From: Mycteria americana
Taxonomy: Eukaryota; Chordata; Aves; Ciconiiformes; Ciconiidae
DNA: 64,000 nt
Assembly (NCBI RefSeq): GCF_035582795.1
Contig: NC_134369.1
Coordinates: 57,226,001-57,290,000, forward strand
Reading direction: 5' to 3'
Shown one piece after another: positions 1 through 13,693 of the stretch. The notes under the pieces are model-generated. The model saw only the letters and a list, made by a program, of their open reading frames with translations, searched no databases and was not told where the DNA came from. Both the position numbers and the translations under genes were made by a program. Each line of letters starts with the position of its first letter. Positions within the stretch are counted from its first letter, which is position 1.

Positions 1-3000
1 CCAAAGAGCATTACAGACACACCAGTTTCTGAGCTCACATTTTGCTGTGGGTCAGGGAGGCCAGGAGGGGGAGTGGGTTTGCTACCGATATGATGTTGCT
101 TTCCTGTATCTGCTCTGGTCCTGTTGTGGGATAGAAGGAATTCACCCCCCTCTAGTAAAGGGAGTGCTTTTGGCTAGGTGCCTTCCTAGGCCTGAGGAAA
201 AATGCTTCTTACGTTTCTGTTCAGCTCGTCCTGCCATCTGTGTATTCCTCTGCCATGTTATCAGCTGCCTGAGCAACCCACGACTTTTGTTTTTCCAGCA
301 TGACTCTTAAGTTGTGACTCTAAGTTGTATGGATACAAGCTGGAAAAAAACCCACTCTGAGAACTCAGTCTCATGTCCAACCACAGATATTCATATACCT
401 GAGGTAAGCAATATCCAGCATTTTTTTTCAAAATAAAACCAGGTGAGTCCCCAAAAGCAAATGTAAAGATAGTATCACAGAATATCTGCACAGGAGGTCT
501 TGAGACATGTTTGTCAGTGCTACATTAAGTTTTGCATTTCCTAATGCATAAACAGACAAATTCAGTGCAAATTCAGCATTGATGTAGCTCTGTTTTTAGC
601 TGACATTGATTGTCTTTTTTTTGCTACTATTTATAAGACAGTGATCACAGACATGTAGCAAACAGACCCAGCTGGTCTTGACCATCACCGTGAGTAACCT
701 GGGCATACACAGATACATCCAGCACAATCTGGCCAAAGAGCGTCCAGTGTGCACTGATATTAGCACACACGAGTTACCCTATGTCTTCTGGTGAAGAGGA
801 ATGGCCTGAAATATCTCTTATTCAGTAAAAATGCATTTTCATGCCTAATTGAATTGTTAACTTTGTTTTGCTTATATTGAGACTTGTGTGGTTTTATTCA
901 GCCTCCTGGCTTTATACTTTCTACCTCTCTTTGTGACAGCTCAGAAACTCACCCACCTGTTAGAGGGTGATGGCCATGGAGGTGACTGGAGATGGAAGGC
1001 TAAAAGGAACAGCTGGGCATCACTAAAGGTGGTCCCTTTGGGCCCCTGAAGGTTTCAGTTTGTGGAAGATCTGGTGCTCAGTAGCTGTTTCTAAATCTGG
1101 CCGTTTTTTGCAGACATTTATACCTGCTCTAGTCAATTATTTCCAATGCACAGGGAGAAGGTCAGAGCAGCAGAGCTCTTTGAGTCTGTCCTGTTCTTCA
1201 TATTCCTTCTGCTGAACAGTGTTATGAACCCGTACTGTATCATAAACATTAACCAGACCAAAGACAGATAATCATTACTGAAGAACAATAAATAATGTAC
1301 ATATTGACCATGTTTATTTTTTTCACAAATGCTGAGGGAATTTCCACTTAGAGGGAGGTCAGCTGCATTGTGAAGAGAGAAGAGCCTCAGACAGGGTGAA
1401 ATCCTCCTGTCAAAACTTGTCTTCATCCAAACATGTTGTGTCAGGTTGCCCAGAGCAACTCCAGAAGCTTTTGCTGAATCTAGTTTCTCCCCAAATAGGT
1501 TTTAGATTAAAATTTAAAGCATTTAGTTTTGACAGTTTCTGAACTGGAAAAGTATTTTAAAAAGCTTCTTTCAAATTTTGTCCGACTCTTATAATACCCT
1601 CACCCCCAGCTCAGTGATGCGCAGCTTTTCAGCTGGGGTCAGACAAAACACGCTGATCGCTTGGAGAATCTTTCAACTCATTTACTGAGAAAATGAAAAG
1701 TGGTTTTCTGATGACATTTTTCATTCAAAGGGCAAATTTGAAACTGGTTGTTAGCACTGCTGTGGCATGGTGTTTGATTCACTCAGGACAGATCTGGGGA
1801 TGAGACTGGTGGGGATTAGGGAAGGGTGTGGAGGACTATGAACAGGCACCAGCCTGCCTCCAAGGGGTAAGGCTCCCATCCCACGCACACTCACTTCAGC
1901 AGCAGCTGAGTCCTGCTTCTTGTGACTGAAACTCCTGAATGCCATGAAAGCACAAGGAATAGATGACAGAAATGATGCATGGAAAATTCCGGTAATAATC
2001 AATTGCTATGAGATATTATTAACAGCATTGCTCTTAAGAAACCTGTTTGAGTTTTGGTTTTTTTCTACTTTCTTCAGGTGTGTTTGAGGAGAACAATATT
2101 GGTGGGTGTGAAAGAGCAGCTGGTCCCAGGTCTGAGATGGAAATCAATTACCTCAGTCAGTCAGAGGAGGCCCTGTGTCTTTTGGACTCGGGTAGTATAA
2201 GCAGAGGAGGGTGATCTAGCAAGGTGAAATGTGCAGTTACTTGCACAATAAATTGAATTCACATTTGCAAAAACAGTGCAGGAAGAAGGCTGTGGTTCCG
2301 GTCAGGATCAAGAAGGGAAATGGCAGTAAAATAGAAGTGGAAGAAAACCAACAAGAAACCACAGATAGCCCATGAGATGATGAACTGCAATGAGGAATCT
2401 GCAGGTGTCTAAAGCACATCATCTGTAGCTTCTTTTGTCCTTAGACTTGAAACATAACACTTGTTAAAGATCCCAACTCCTCCCTGGTAGTGTTCCTGCG
2501 GTTGGTAAGTTGTGAGCAATAGAGAGGGGGAAGAACCAGTGGGACTGTAGTTCATGCAGTGCTGCCTTGCCCTTGTCATAAAACTACGTTGGACCCCTGG
2601 TGCCTTCTTACCTGGCAACCCAATAGCCAAAGAAAATGCAAAGTGGCCAGGCATTTATCACAATCAATACAGATAGCAGCACGAATGTCTACTGGTGATG
2701 CTATTTAGCCATCCTATACTGTTTTCTATTTTTGCCGATGCATAAAGCAAACCATGAGGGGCAGGGACTGAGTTACGGACAGTGACACTGTCTAGAGCAT
2801 CTCAGTGGATGAACACCTGCAGTTGCTGCTGCCCATCCCTGTTCCCCGTGCTGCTGTGCCTGTCAGTCCATGCAGCAGCGGGGAGGAAGATGAGGGGAAG
2901 TGATGGGCAGTGGCTGGTGGATCTTTTCCACTGAAAGAAAATGGTCAAATCCAATTTTAGTAGCACAGACAGTGCAGAGAAAGGCTGAGCACAACATGTC

Positions 3001-4435
3001 TTTTTTTTTGCCTCTTAAATCAAGGGTGGTGGGCCACAAGGGTTTCAGAATTGAAAGAAGGTGCTTTTAGTGAGCGGTTGTTCAGAGTGGCAGCTCACTG
3101 ACACTGGGCAGGCATGTCCTTCATTGCCTCTGAAGTGATTCTTATCTGAAATGATTAATAACAAGCATTTGGAACAAGGAAATGAACTGTGCCTTCAAAT
3201 CCTTCTCTAGCTTCTTAGGTCTCTGGTCCTCAGGATTTCCCCAGAAAGCCTTCTGGAAACCTGCACTAGAATCTGTTGGGAGGACCTAATTTCCTTGTTA
3301 TTCCTGGTTCTAAGAGGAGAGCTTCCCTGAGGAGTTTCATGATTCTTAGACTCACTTCCAGCCATCCCAGAGTGGCCACATTGCACCGGCTTGGTGTCAC
3401 AGGGCTGCCTCTCTTACAAAACCCTCTTCCTCCTGGAGGTGCTGTTTGCTTACCCTGACTCTATCCCCTGCCAGAAGCTCAAGATGCTAGGAATAATTGC
3501 TAAGTGAGACAACCTAGTACCATTTACAAGTATTGAGGATACCACAAAGTCAACCTTTTTGCCTTGAACTCCAGCAGGAATTTCCATGTGTTTGTTCCAG
3601 CACATTGTGACGCCAGTGAGGGCTCTCTCTGTCCTTTCCTATTTTCCCTCTGTTCTTTAATATTTGCAGATCAGCTACCCAGATCTTCCATGCATGTTTT
3701 GACCAGTCAGCACACCATTGCACAGGTATCGGGAATAGGAGCTGCTTTAGGCAAAGGTGATCATCTTGGAGTGAAGGACTCTGGGTCCCAAATCAGGTAA
3801 TTATTACTGCAGTAGAAGTGTTATGTGGAGTCGCCCAAAGTCTAAAGCTACTTATAGATGATCAGTTAACAATAGTAAAGCAAGCAGCTACCAGTAGTGT
3901 TCCCATGCACAATCATAGAATCTCTTGAAACTTTTGTCTGGCAGTGTCCTGTATGTATCGTAAGTATATATACAGTCAAGTATGCCATATTCTCTCAATT
4001 CTTCTCAGCTAGTGTTCCAAAATTCAGATGATATATGAAGAAAGAAATTGAGAGAGTAGAAAGTGAATGTATATATGCAACATTCTTCCAGAAAAGTGCA
4101 GTTATTGCTAAGCAACTTTCCTTTTTCATCCTGAAGAGGAAAGGGCTTTAGCCCTTAGGACTTCTGAGCTAGACATGAGAAAGAAGGGAGCTGAGAGATG
4201 TGGTCAGAAGGAATATTGATTTGGCTGGTGGGTCTGAACACAAGAAAAATGTAAAAAAGCGGAAGTGTTAAGAACAACAGTGTTAAGAACGGCTGTAGCA
4301 GAAACCTTAGGAAGGTGTCTCAGGGGGTGAAACTATCTCCTCCCTTTCCTGAGCTGCCCCTGAAGTGTCAGATGGTCTTCTGGGAAGGGTTACATGCTCT
4401 CAGAGGTGGCAAAGCATCTCTTTCCCTTAAACATT
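1..4435. other. intergenic DNA, no gene seen
   Basis: I compared this stretch by eye, on both strands, with each of the four serpin coding exons found elsewhere in the window and found no convincing match. The open frames are short, have low-complexity translations and show no recognisable domain. No tRNA-like or CR1-like sequence was recognised. Exons 3 to 5 of the serpin remnant immediately to the right would be expected here if they survived, but I cannot find them. Confidence 0.5.
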
Positions 4436-4439
4436 TGCA

Positions 4440-4815
4440 TCTCAATTCTCTTTCACAATTTTGCCCTTTTTTTAATCTCTAGGTAATCACAGATTTGAGT
4501 TTCAGCCTCTGAAGTTTTCTGGAAGTTTCTAAAAGTAGTGTTAGCATCATGCAGCCTCTGGGCATTATCCAGAAGCTTGTGGAGCAGTGATGCTTGGTCA
4601 TTGACTGCTGTCACAGTCATTCAGTAGCTGGAGGAGACACTGAAAACCCTCATGGATCTGGTCCAAGGGAGAGCATTGCGAAGACCATGGAGAGGCTCAA
4701 AGGAGAGAAGAAAATGACCTTGTCACCTGCCTCTGCCGAGGCCTGCTTTTAGAACATAATGCAAAGTCAGTATTGCTGGGGGCTGCTTGGGATAAGCCAG
4801 GTTTTCAAGATGGCC
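4440..4815 (-). pseudogene. serpin unit Z: exon 2 remnant (clade A serpin pseudogene)
   Basis: Read on the minus strand, this segment matches exon 2 of the intact serpin at 18256-18913. The strongest match is at 4620-4770, which corresponds to the helix D region and to the FSPLSIS...AFAMLSLG strand/helix B region. The lower part (4440-4520) matches the KKTHGKI region near the end of the exon. The reading frame is destroyed by several indels and stops, including one just after the position equivalent to the FYK motif. I see no exon 3, 4 or 5 at lower coordinates. A degraded copy of the serpin promoter lies about 1 kb upstream, so this was once a complete transcription unit. It is not expected to encode an inhibitor. 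Confidence 0.75.
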
Positions 4816-4940
4816 CTACCTCCCTTTGGGGAACATTGCTCTTTCTGTTCGCTGTGGTGGTCAGATAGGGGCTGACATGGGGCTGCAGCATGGGGCCTGG
4901 TCAGCAGCACACCCCAAAAAAGGGTTTGTGCTCACTTTCT

Positions 4941-4976
4941 TCTGGGACCATTCGCTTCTCTGGGACCATTTGCTTC
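4941..4976. repeat. 18-bp direct tandem duplication
   Basis: Two adjacent 18-bp copies starting tctgggaccatt differ at one base. They lie just upstream of the exon 2 remnant of serpin unit Z. They are probably a replication-slippage product with no evident function. Confidence 0.8.
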
Positions 4977-5676
4977 TCGGGATAATGTAAGTAACATTGG
5001 ATATGAGAATCTGCCTGTGTATTTTCCAAATGGTCAAGTCCTGCTGTTGCCCCATCTTGTCATCCTCAGCATGCTTTTATCACCACTTCTTTCTTATCTT
5101 CTTATTTGTCTATTTACTCTATCCTCTCTCTCCCCCCCAGTCCCTCCCCACCTCTCTGTCACCTGCACAGAAAAGGCCCTGAGCTTCCATCTCTGCATTG
5201 ACACCAATCCTTTCATGTCACTCACATCCCTCCTGTCCCACCCCACCAACAGCCAGAGGTAGGATGTCTGCTTTGAGGTCCATTCATAGGAAGCTACAGA
5301 TTTGCTTTTGAGTTTCCTGATTCTCTCTGCAGGTTTTCTGCTATGAGACACCCTGGATCTATTTCTGCCTATGAGGGCTTCTGCTCTGACAGTCTCTCTG
5401 TGCTGAAGTACAGGGAGCCGTTGTCTCTGTAACAAAGAAATAGATGCCCTAGTTATCTACTAATGATGAGAACTAGTCCTTCCTGAAAGTCCTGCAGCTT
5501 TCTATAATTTGTGCTTAGTGATCCATGTTTGCCCCATTGCTGTTTCTTTAAAAGTTTCATTCAAAAATCATTTTCACAACAGCGAAATCCTCATCCACCT
5601 TCTTAGCTGGCTAAAGAAGAGCTTCTTTGTACGGGGTAGATTGTCATTGCCATAGTCAGCTGCGTGAGCTATACAT

Positions 5677-5710
5677 GAATGAATTAATCTATTGAATGAG
5701 TTAATCTATG
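5677..5710. repeat. 17-bp direct tandem duplication
   Basis: Two adjacent copies of a 17-bp AT-rich unit starting gaatga and containing ttaatctat, with two mismatches. A simple local duplication. Confidence 0.7.
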
Positions 5711-5843
5711 ATGCAGATAGCTAATGTGAGTTTAATGTACCTAGCTACTAAAATCTAACAGTATCAGCAGTACTTTCTGAAGGACCTCATCATATTCATC
5801 TGACCTTTACTGCTTTTTGCACTATTTTTATATTGTTTGAACA

Positions 5844-5890
5844 GGCTTAAACAGTGAGCACACTGTTATACATTAAACAGAGCAAATAAA
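5844..5890 (-). promoter_or_regulatory. fossil serpin promoter (HNF1-like module) of unit Z
   Basis: On the minus strand this reads TTTATTTGCTCTG, then TTTAATGTATAACAGTG, then TGTTTAAGC. The same order of elements is found upstream of the intact serpin A gene (20671-20715), where TTATTTGCTCTG is followed by TTTAATATTTACCAG and a TTAATAC TATA-like element. The middle block resembles an HNF1 site and the first an HNF3/C-EBP-type site, as known for the mammalian SERPINA1 liver promoter. It lies about 1.1 kb upstream of the exon 2 remnant, which fits the gene layout of the cluster. Whether it is still bound by factors is unknown. Confidence 0.55.
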
Positions 5891-5899
5891 GTTATTACA

Positions 5900-8800
5900 G
5901 TAGCTGTAGAGCAAGCAGTGACAACATCGCTCTTCTGGACACAGATACATACATGATGTATGCCAGGACAAGAGAGAAAAAACAGCACTTGCTGAGCACT
6001 CCTGGGACCCAAGGGCTCCACTGTTTCTTGCTGTCTCCTAAGGTTTATGCCAGAAGTGAAGGGGGATGGGATTTTCACACAGCTTCTCTTGGACAGAGGC
6101 TGTAGCAAATACTCTCCTTCCCCTGCTTTTCTGATTTAAAGTCTTCAGAGGAAAGCCAACAGCAGTATGGCTCCAAACTTAGACATACCAAGTAAAGCTG
6201 TTTTCTTCATAACTCCTGGAAATCCTGACAAGTTATAGTGCTAGTTGCATGTGACAGCTGCAACGTTTGCTCCTGAGACATCTTTTCTAAATTGAATCTC
6301 ATACTTGAAAAATCAACCTCTTCCTTTGAACCTAAGTGTCACTTTTATTTTCTTTCCTGTGTCTGGTTGCTAGACAGACATAATATTTCAGTCAAAGAAT
6401 GGAAAATTATATACCTCCCAAACAGTTACATTTCAAAATCTAGAGAAATTTTAAGATTAATTAAAGTCATAATTACAGTCAAAATAGAAGCCAACTATAT
6501 TTTATGTGGTTCTTTGAATAAACTTAATGACAGATGCTAAGCTGATCACAAATATCAAATCATGCCTATTTCAGTTTCTTTCCTATCTGAGTGTTTGAAC
6601 AACTTTTCCTAGTTTATGGCTTTAGGATTAACTAAGCCTTTAGACCAAAGTTAGTTACATGGTGTCATGATGAGATGTCCTTTGGTTAAGGCTAAGTAGG
6701 AAGCCTTTAAATGGTAAATTGACAAATGAAGACAGTTAGTACTGTGGATATTGCTAGAGTTTCTTAGTCTGACTGTGCCCTCTCTAAAACATCCCTAAGA
6801 ATTTTGATCCCTTTAACACATAGAGCTCAGCATGATGAAGAGTTCAAGGAAACAGCCCAGAGTTCACAGAAAGTAAAACTATGTGCAAGGTTTGGTAAAA
6901 ACTCTTGGAGTCCAGCCCAGGAAGACTAATCCAGAGGAGCAGGCATGTTAACTGTTAGCCAGGATGGTACTTGCTGGTTAACAACACAGGTCATTGTAAA
7001 GAGCTTTATATCAGATGCTCAGTTAGAGGAACATAGAATTGTTAATTACAGTGAGCTCAGTGTGTGACTGGGAAATCTGGGTGTCCATGTGCATGAATGA
7101 TTGTGAATTTAGCTGTTTTAAAAATGTGACCTAAATAGTTCTTGGGTTAGTGTCTACCCTCTCACAGCCTTTGCGGTTTCCAAGTCTGACCACCATGTTA
7201 ATATGCTCGCTGGTTTGATACCCTCTGTGTGCCTCTGTTAACCCAGTTGGAGCCTGAGCTGGCATTGCCCCTTGGAGCCAGCTGCCAGGCTGTTGGGAAA
7301 ATGAATAAATCAACAGAACACGAGGGGCACATATTTATTTTCTCTGGGCTTCACAAATACATATTTGCTCCACTCAGCCCCATGGCTTTTACCCTTTGAA
7401 GATTTCACTGGCTTTTCTTTGTTATTACCGCATTGGTAGTTGCTTGTCTTTTGTTTCCAAGCTCTTTGCAAACTCTCTGCACCTTTTCTGTCATCTCCTG
7501 TTCCATATGAAGAGGTCAGCTCGTATTTCTGATTCGCCCTTTATGATAATTTCCATTTGTACTGACAAACACATACTTTATTTTACACTCCCTATCCACT
7601 GATCCACAAACCTATTTTAAGATAATCTCTCTAATCACTCCTTAAAAGTCACCCTTGAACACAGAACCCCCAAACACTACTATTTCACCAGTACACTACT
7701 CCTTATAGTGTTGAAGGAGCTAAGTAGTGGGATTTATAGTTTTCCATACTGGAGTAGGAGTATACAGGCTCTGATCCAGTATGAAGAGAGGAATGGTTTT
7801 ATTTTAGTTGGGGTATGATGGCTCCTTCAGCATGACTGCTCTGGGGAAAATGGTAAAGGAATGATTCCCCTTGTCCCTTCCCACCAGCTGTGTAAGATGC
7901 TGAAGTTATCACCTGTGAGGGAATTGCAAACCTTGACATCGCAGCCCATGGGGAGGAATATCATCAGAAGAAAAAGCCTCCATCCCATATATGCCATCCA
8001 GCTCTGAGTAAAACTAGGGAAGGAGCACTTCTCCCTTGCAGAGTAGACCTTTAGAGGCCCAAGGGCTCAGAAAGTAGACCTTTAGAGGCAAAAGGGCTTT
8101 TTCCAAGGAGAGTGAGAAATGCATTGCCCCCTTAGTATTGTACAAAAAGCGAGAGACCAGACTACACTTGTATTGTCAAGGCATAGCTTTCTGGCTTGTT
8201 CTGGCCTCAAGTGTATGTAAACATAGCAACTGATAAAAATTTGTACTCCAGTGAATTTTTTTCTGTGTTTATATAGCATTTCATTCCAATGGGCCTTCTA
8301 TGCCTCTTTCATTTTCCTTTCTGTAAAATAAACAACAAGAAATTTACTATGTCTATGGGATTTCACCACCCAGGCAGGCAGCCACTCAGTGCTCATGAGG
8401 CTCACTAAAATTTTTACTCAGTTTTGTCCTCATTTGGGCTTTAACTGATATTTTGCCATCAGGAAAAAACAAACATGATCCTGGGTCATTTTAGAATGAA
8501 TTTCTTTGTTCATGAGGCTTTTGAGAAACAGTGGAAAATGAAGCTAAAAGAAGCAAAAGACAAATCATTAGGAAATATCCAATGAATCTCTGTTTAGATA
8601 GTTATTTAATTTCTTTTGACCACAGAAATCTTATTTCTGCAATGGCATATCTACCCGGTAACCAGATGGCTGGATTTGCCAAGCAGTACCCATAATTACT
8701 GGTGCTCTGAAAGTTTTATTAGCTAGTAATATTCCTGGTGAAAGGCAAACATGTGAAATGAATGGAAACTGATTTTCTTTAAATCTGCAGTTTTAGGAAA

Positions 8801-11800
8801 GCTAGTTTTCTAAATTGTTTTTCTAAGTTGTTTCTGTTGTTACGCTGAGGCCCTTGCATGTGTTTCAGATCAGTTCCAGATCAAACTGTTTCATTTTTAG
8901 AAATGTATAGAAATGAATAAACCCTCTATTTCTTTGATGCAACAGAGAATTCTTCCCCTGAACCCTTACAACGTGTGGTTCAATGGCTGAGCCAGAGAGC
9001 TGGCTTATGTTTATCTTATATCTAATTTACTTTCCTTCTGTAATAGCACAGGGAATGCAAGAGATAGGGACCTAGATGGGAAAATGACAGGCATTCAAAG
9101 CTTTTATTTAAGATACCTTTTTTTAAATTTAGAATTGTTGATGTCATCCAACTAATTCAAGAGTTACGAGAGGACTTTCACGCAACTCACCCCCCTTATG
9201 GACTACCAAACATCCTTACACCAAGCAGCCTGCAAGACGGGAAATTAAATTGTTCAAAACTCATCTTGCCAGGGAGAACGAATCCTGATGCGGCTTTCTC
9301 CCTTTCCCTTCCGTGTGCACATGTGGGCCTCAGCAGGGCTGGAGATGGGGGAGCAGGGACATTTGAGGCACCAGCATCTCAAGCTTGGTCTCATGCCATC
9401 TGCTATTTTGGGGAGGGACCTGTTTCTTCCACGTAAACTGCTTTATCAGGGTCAGCTTGACCACTTTCTGAACAGTCACAACACTTCAGCTACTAATTTT
9501 TTTAGGTCTTAAGGTGAATGTCCAGGGTGGCAGACTGTCTGTCACAGAGCAGAATAGACAGTGCTCAGTTCTGAGCAATTTGTTCTTGAATGAGAGTTGA
9601 AGAAAGAGCGGTGCAAAGGCACTGTGCGTGCAGTGAATGTCACAGACCCCGCAGAGGTTTGGAAAGAATGGCTGTATTCCTAAATTAGACAGAAGTTGTG
9701 GATTTCTGTTTCCTCTTTCAGTGCCATATTTAAATGCTAAAATCAATCCCACCTGCAGTACAGACACTCGATACGTATCTACAGCTCCCATTGACTTCCA
9801 CACAGCATGTAGGCATGCAAAATTTTGATGTAAATGTGATGTACTTGCCTAAAGACTCACAGATTTACAAATGAGGACTAATAAGTTTCGTGGAAAGCAT
9901 TAACAGAGCTAGCGATAGTTACAGTTTTAAAAGACTAAAAACCTAATGGTGCCCCTTTGTTATGAGCTGCCCCAGCATTTCCTGTACTGTCACATCTTTA
10001 AAGAAATATAGCTGGCAAGAAAATCCACTTGACTGTGCATATAATAGCTATTGGCTAAGCCAGCAGTTTTCCCAAGGGCTCAAGAGAAATTCTTTGCTCA
10101 AATTCTCAACCACCAAGGAGTTCCAGGTGTTGCTAGAAATAACTCATTCCAAGTGGGCTCCCAGTGCCTGGTTCTCCAAGCAAGGAAGGTGGGTGCATTG
10201 GCCTTCTCCACAGTCTTATGGAATTCCTTTAACCCACGTGGACCTGAGATCCTCAGATGCATTCCCTTCCTTGCAAGGCAGTTGTAAAGGTGATGCCTTA
10301 GTAAACTGAGAGGTACTGTAACCCTACAGAAAAGGGAGACTTGAAAAGACCTAGAACAGAAAAAGACTCCAATGTAACAAGCTGTTGTAGTACATTTTTA
10401 ATATACAATTTTATGTTAGCCAAGGGCAAATAATGGGGGGGTTTTCTGACCTTTTCTGATTTGGTGGCTATTTATGGTTATTATTTCAATATGTGCATTT
10501 CAGAGAAATCAAGAGAGTTCACACTAACTTTGAAGTGCAATATGTTACTTTTCAAATATGCTAGTTTGCCGCCTACAACATTCCCTATTGCTGCTCATAA
10601 ACCTTAATTTTGCTGGATGCTGGGTCAGACTGTTTGGGAATACAAAACATGACCACTGCTCAGATAGTCTCCATCCCCACTTATGGCTGACTGTAAGCAG
10701 TGCCAGGTCAGGCTCCCTGTGACTCCGGCAACAGCATTGCTGTCTCTGAGCACTTCAGTAATGCCTGTTTTCTCAGATAGGGCCTTGACACCAAAAGTAG
10801 CAGAGATAAGTGATTAATGAAGGCACAGAGAGACCTGCCTGTTAAAATCTATGCAAAATGCAGGAAAAACATTGTAAAGTTATTGAAATCTAGTTTTATC
10901 CCTCATTGTGTTTACAGATCCTTTGCATACCCAATACTCCTGTATGGTAAGGGGAGATGCTACTGTTTTGGTTGACAAGGGAAGTCATCAAGGATCGAAA
11001 TCCATATCCTTGTTTTTCCAGCTAATTACCTGCAGGTACTGTGCTGGTGGAGGATGAGGCAAGGCTAGTTATCCCCTGATAACACAGGGGCACAGCCCAT
11101 AGGCAGTCCATTCCATGTGCTGGCTCCAAGTTTCTCTCCCTTGGGTCAGTACGCTTTAAGTGCGAGGAGCACCAGGATGTTGAAGTATGGCCAAGGGTTC
11201 CTTGTCCTCTTCAGAGAGATTTTACTCTCCCACCCGTCTTCTTTCCATGTTGCTCCCAAAAATGTGAAGGCTCTGCAGTTTGCTGATGTTATCTTGGCCT
11301 GGGGTGATATGTTTTCCTCTTGGTAGAATATCAGTTTCAGCCAGAGCTGATTCAGGGTATCTACAGCTGGGCCACTGCGTTGCCTTTGGTTTTATGGCAG
11401 GCTTTCCGACCATCTGTAAAGTTTTCACTTTTTCTGTTAAATCATCATTTTCTTGCTATACTCCCCCTAGTTCCACCATGGAGCTAAAATTCCTGAGCAA
11501 ATCAGCTCAACACTTCTGCTCTCTTCCAACTCTTTAAGCCCCTTTCCAAAACCCATATAAATCTTCAACAAAGCCTTTGAACTTAACTGCTTATTTGAGA
11601 AATCACTGGCCTGCCTCTTAAAACTTTTTTGAGCGGTTGTTCTTATTTGCAGTTGTAGGGAAGTTACAAAAACATTGCTGGGAACTGTCCTCTCAGACGA
11701 AATAATTTTTCCACCCTCAAATAACTGTTTTTAACCCATAGGGCACCAAGTGGACTTGCACTATTTTCCATAAGAAAATCTCACAGTTCTGATAAGAAGA

Positions 11801-12825
11801 GAATCAAGAATTTTTACAAAGGTTTCTATTTCAGATATTTAATATTTACAACTAAACAAATATACTCAGATTGTTCCTTGTTTTCATTTTCCAGAAGTGG
11901 GCAGAGGGGGAGGGAAGAAATGAGGTAATATGAACCATTTCCTATTTACTCTCATTCTTGCCTTCCCTCTAACATGTCCCAAATAGTGCACAGTTAACTG
12001 CTCACCTAAACCTCACCACTCCCAAAGCAGGGGAGCAATGACTCTGCAGCTGTATTAGTAGCTGTGGAGAAAGAGACTTGTAGTTTGGCAGCCCTGTGCA
12101 GAGCTGAAATCCTTGGATTGGCTCCAGGAGCAGAGGTTTGCCCCTTCAAGCACTGCTGAAACAATTGATTTCATTTTCCCGAGAGAGAAAATGAGTTAGA
12201 CAGGTATAGCTGACTAAGATTTTCCATAGAGCATTTTTAAAGCATTGCTGGTTTTCTTTCTTTAAAATCTGGAGGCAAGGGGATTATTATAGAGAAAACA
12301 TTTTGCATTAAGTAAATCTTTAGGTCTGTGTGACGAGGTTGACTAGAGGTTGGGGTTTTTTTGCCCATAGGTCTGTGAAAAGGTCCATGCTTGCCCACAT
12401 GAGAGGCCCTATTATCTCTCACTGAAAATACGCACACTCCAGTTTTCTCCCATCCTTATGACCTGTCAGGGCTTTCCCAAGCCAAGCCACAATCGGGGAA
12501 GCATTTAGCATTTCTGACCCAGCCTAGCCAGAAGCTAAAACCCTTCAGCATCGGTGGGGAGCCCCAGGCCCTCTCAGATAAAGTTTTGATTCCTGCCCCT
12601 CCTCAGGTGGAAAGCAGAGCTGAGACTGAAAACGTTGGGAGGAGGCGTTGTCGCTTAGCTCATGCTGCATTTGTGAAGTTGTGGAGGCCCACCAGCTCCT
12701 GATGCTGAGATGACACTGTGAAGGGCTCCTAACGGCAGCTCCTGACAGTTCATTAGTGCCATCAAAGTATTCTACCCATCCATTAAACATCCTTAGCCCT
12801 AGTGAACTTAATGTTACCTTGGTTA
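5900..12825. other. intergenic DNA, no gene seen
   Basis: About 7 kb of AT-rich sequence. Every open frame is short and I recognise no domain. No serpin exon, CR1 tail or LTR was seen here apart from the 31-bp duplication near 8043. The serpin units on either side are Z and A. Confidence 0.5.
8043..8100. repeat. approx. 31-bp imperfect tandem duplication
   Basis: The block beginning gtagacctttagaggc occurs at 8043 and again at 8074. Each copy is followed by an aagggct motif. Two copies only; probably slippage. Confidence 0.75.
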
Positions 12826-12829
12826 GGAT

Positions 12830-13690
12830 TGTGTTTCTGTGTATCAGGTGTCCGTGCCCAGGTGTTGGCAGCAGGGGGCTGCAGGGCAGCCTCTCTGAGG
12901 AGAGGCTGGGGCTGCCCAATGCCAGACACAGCCGGTTCCAACCGGTTCCAGCTGGTTCCAACAGACCCACCACATGCCACAGCTAAGCCCCTCAGCCAAG
13001 ATGGTAGTGCCTCTGGGAAAGTGTATTTAAGAAATGGTAAAAACTGTGCAGCAGCTGTGAGAGGCAGGAGTAAAAAAATGTGAGAGAAGCAGCCCTGCAG
13101 CCCCGCAGGTCAGTGAAGAAGGTGAGGAGGAGGTGCTCCAGGCATCGGAGCAGAGATTGCCCTGCAGCCCCTGGAGAAGACCATGGTGATGCAGGTTGTC
13201 CCCCTGCAGCCCATGCAGGACCACAGTGGAGCAGATATCCACATTGCAGCCTGTGGAGGACCCCACACCAGAGCAAGTGGATGTGCCCTGAAGGAAGCTG
13301 CAGCCCGTGGAGAGGCCGTGCTGGAGCAGGCTCCTGGTAAGATCTGTGGCCCATAGGGAACCCACACAGGGGCAGTCTGTTCCTGGTAGACTGTACCCCA
13401 TAGGAAAGACTCATGCTGGAGCAGTTCGTGAAGGACTGTCTCCTGTGGGAGGGACACCACGCCGGAGCAGGGTAAGAGTGTGAGGAGGAAGGAGTGGCAG
13501 AAATGAAGCATCATGAACTGACCACAATCCCCATTCTCCATTCCCCCGTGCCGCTCAGGGGGAGGAGGTAGAAGAGTTTGGAGTGAAATTGAGCCTGGGA
13601 AGAAGGGAGGGGTGTGGGGAAGGTGTTTTTAATTATGTCTGTTTCTTACTATCCTACTCTATTTTTAATTGGCAATAAATCATACTAATC
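12830..13690 (+). mobile_element. LTR of an avian endogenous retrovirus (3' end missing)
   Basis: This GC-rich block stands out from its AT-rich surroundings. It has the layout of an LTR read on the plus strand. A U3-like part contains GGTTCCA short repeats (12930-12962). A TATA-like tatttaag lies at 13024-13031. It is followed by a long region of diverged internal repeats around the theme GTGGAGGACC...GGAGCAG (13090-13480). A poly(A) signal AATAAA lies at 13673-13678. I recognise the family from bird genomes but cannot give a database name. Similarity fades just after the poly(A) signal, so the R/U5 end and a matching target-site duplication are not seen. No gag, pol or env frames adjoin it. 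Open frames across the block on both strands are by-products of its GC content. Confidence 0.7.
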
Positions 13691-13693
13691 TGC

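Noticed and set aside
650-760. possible serpin exon 4 similarity on the minus strand
   Set aside because: Only a few short words match; no SISGTYD or DLSG motif in any frame.
12545-13541. cluster of 85-143 codon frames on both strands
   Set aside because: Explained by the GC-rich LTR and its internal repeats; no cellular gene needed.
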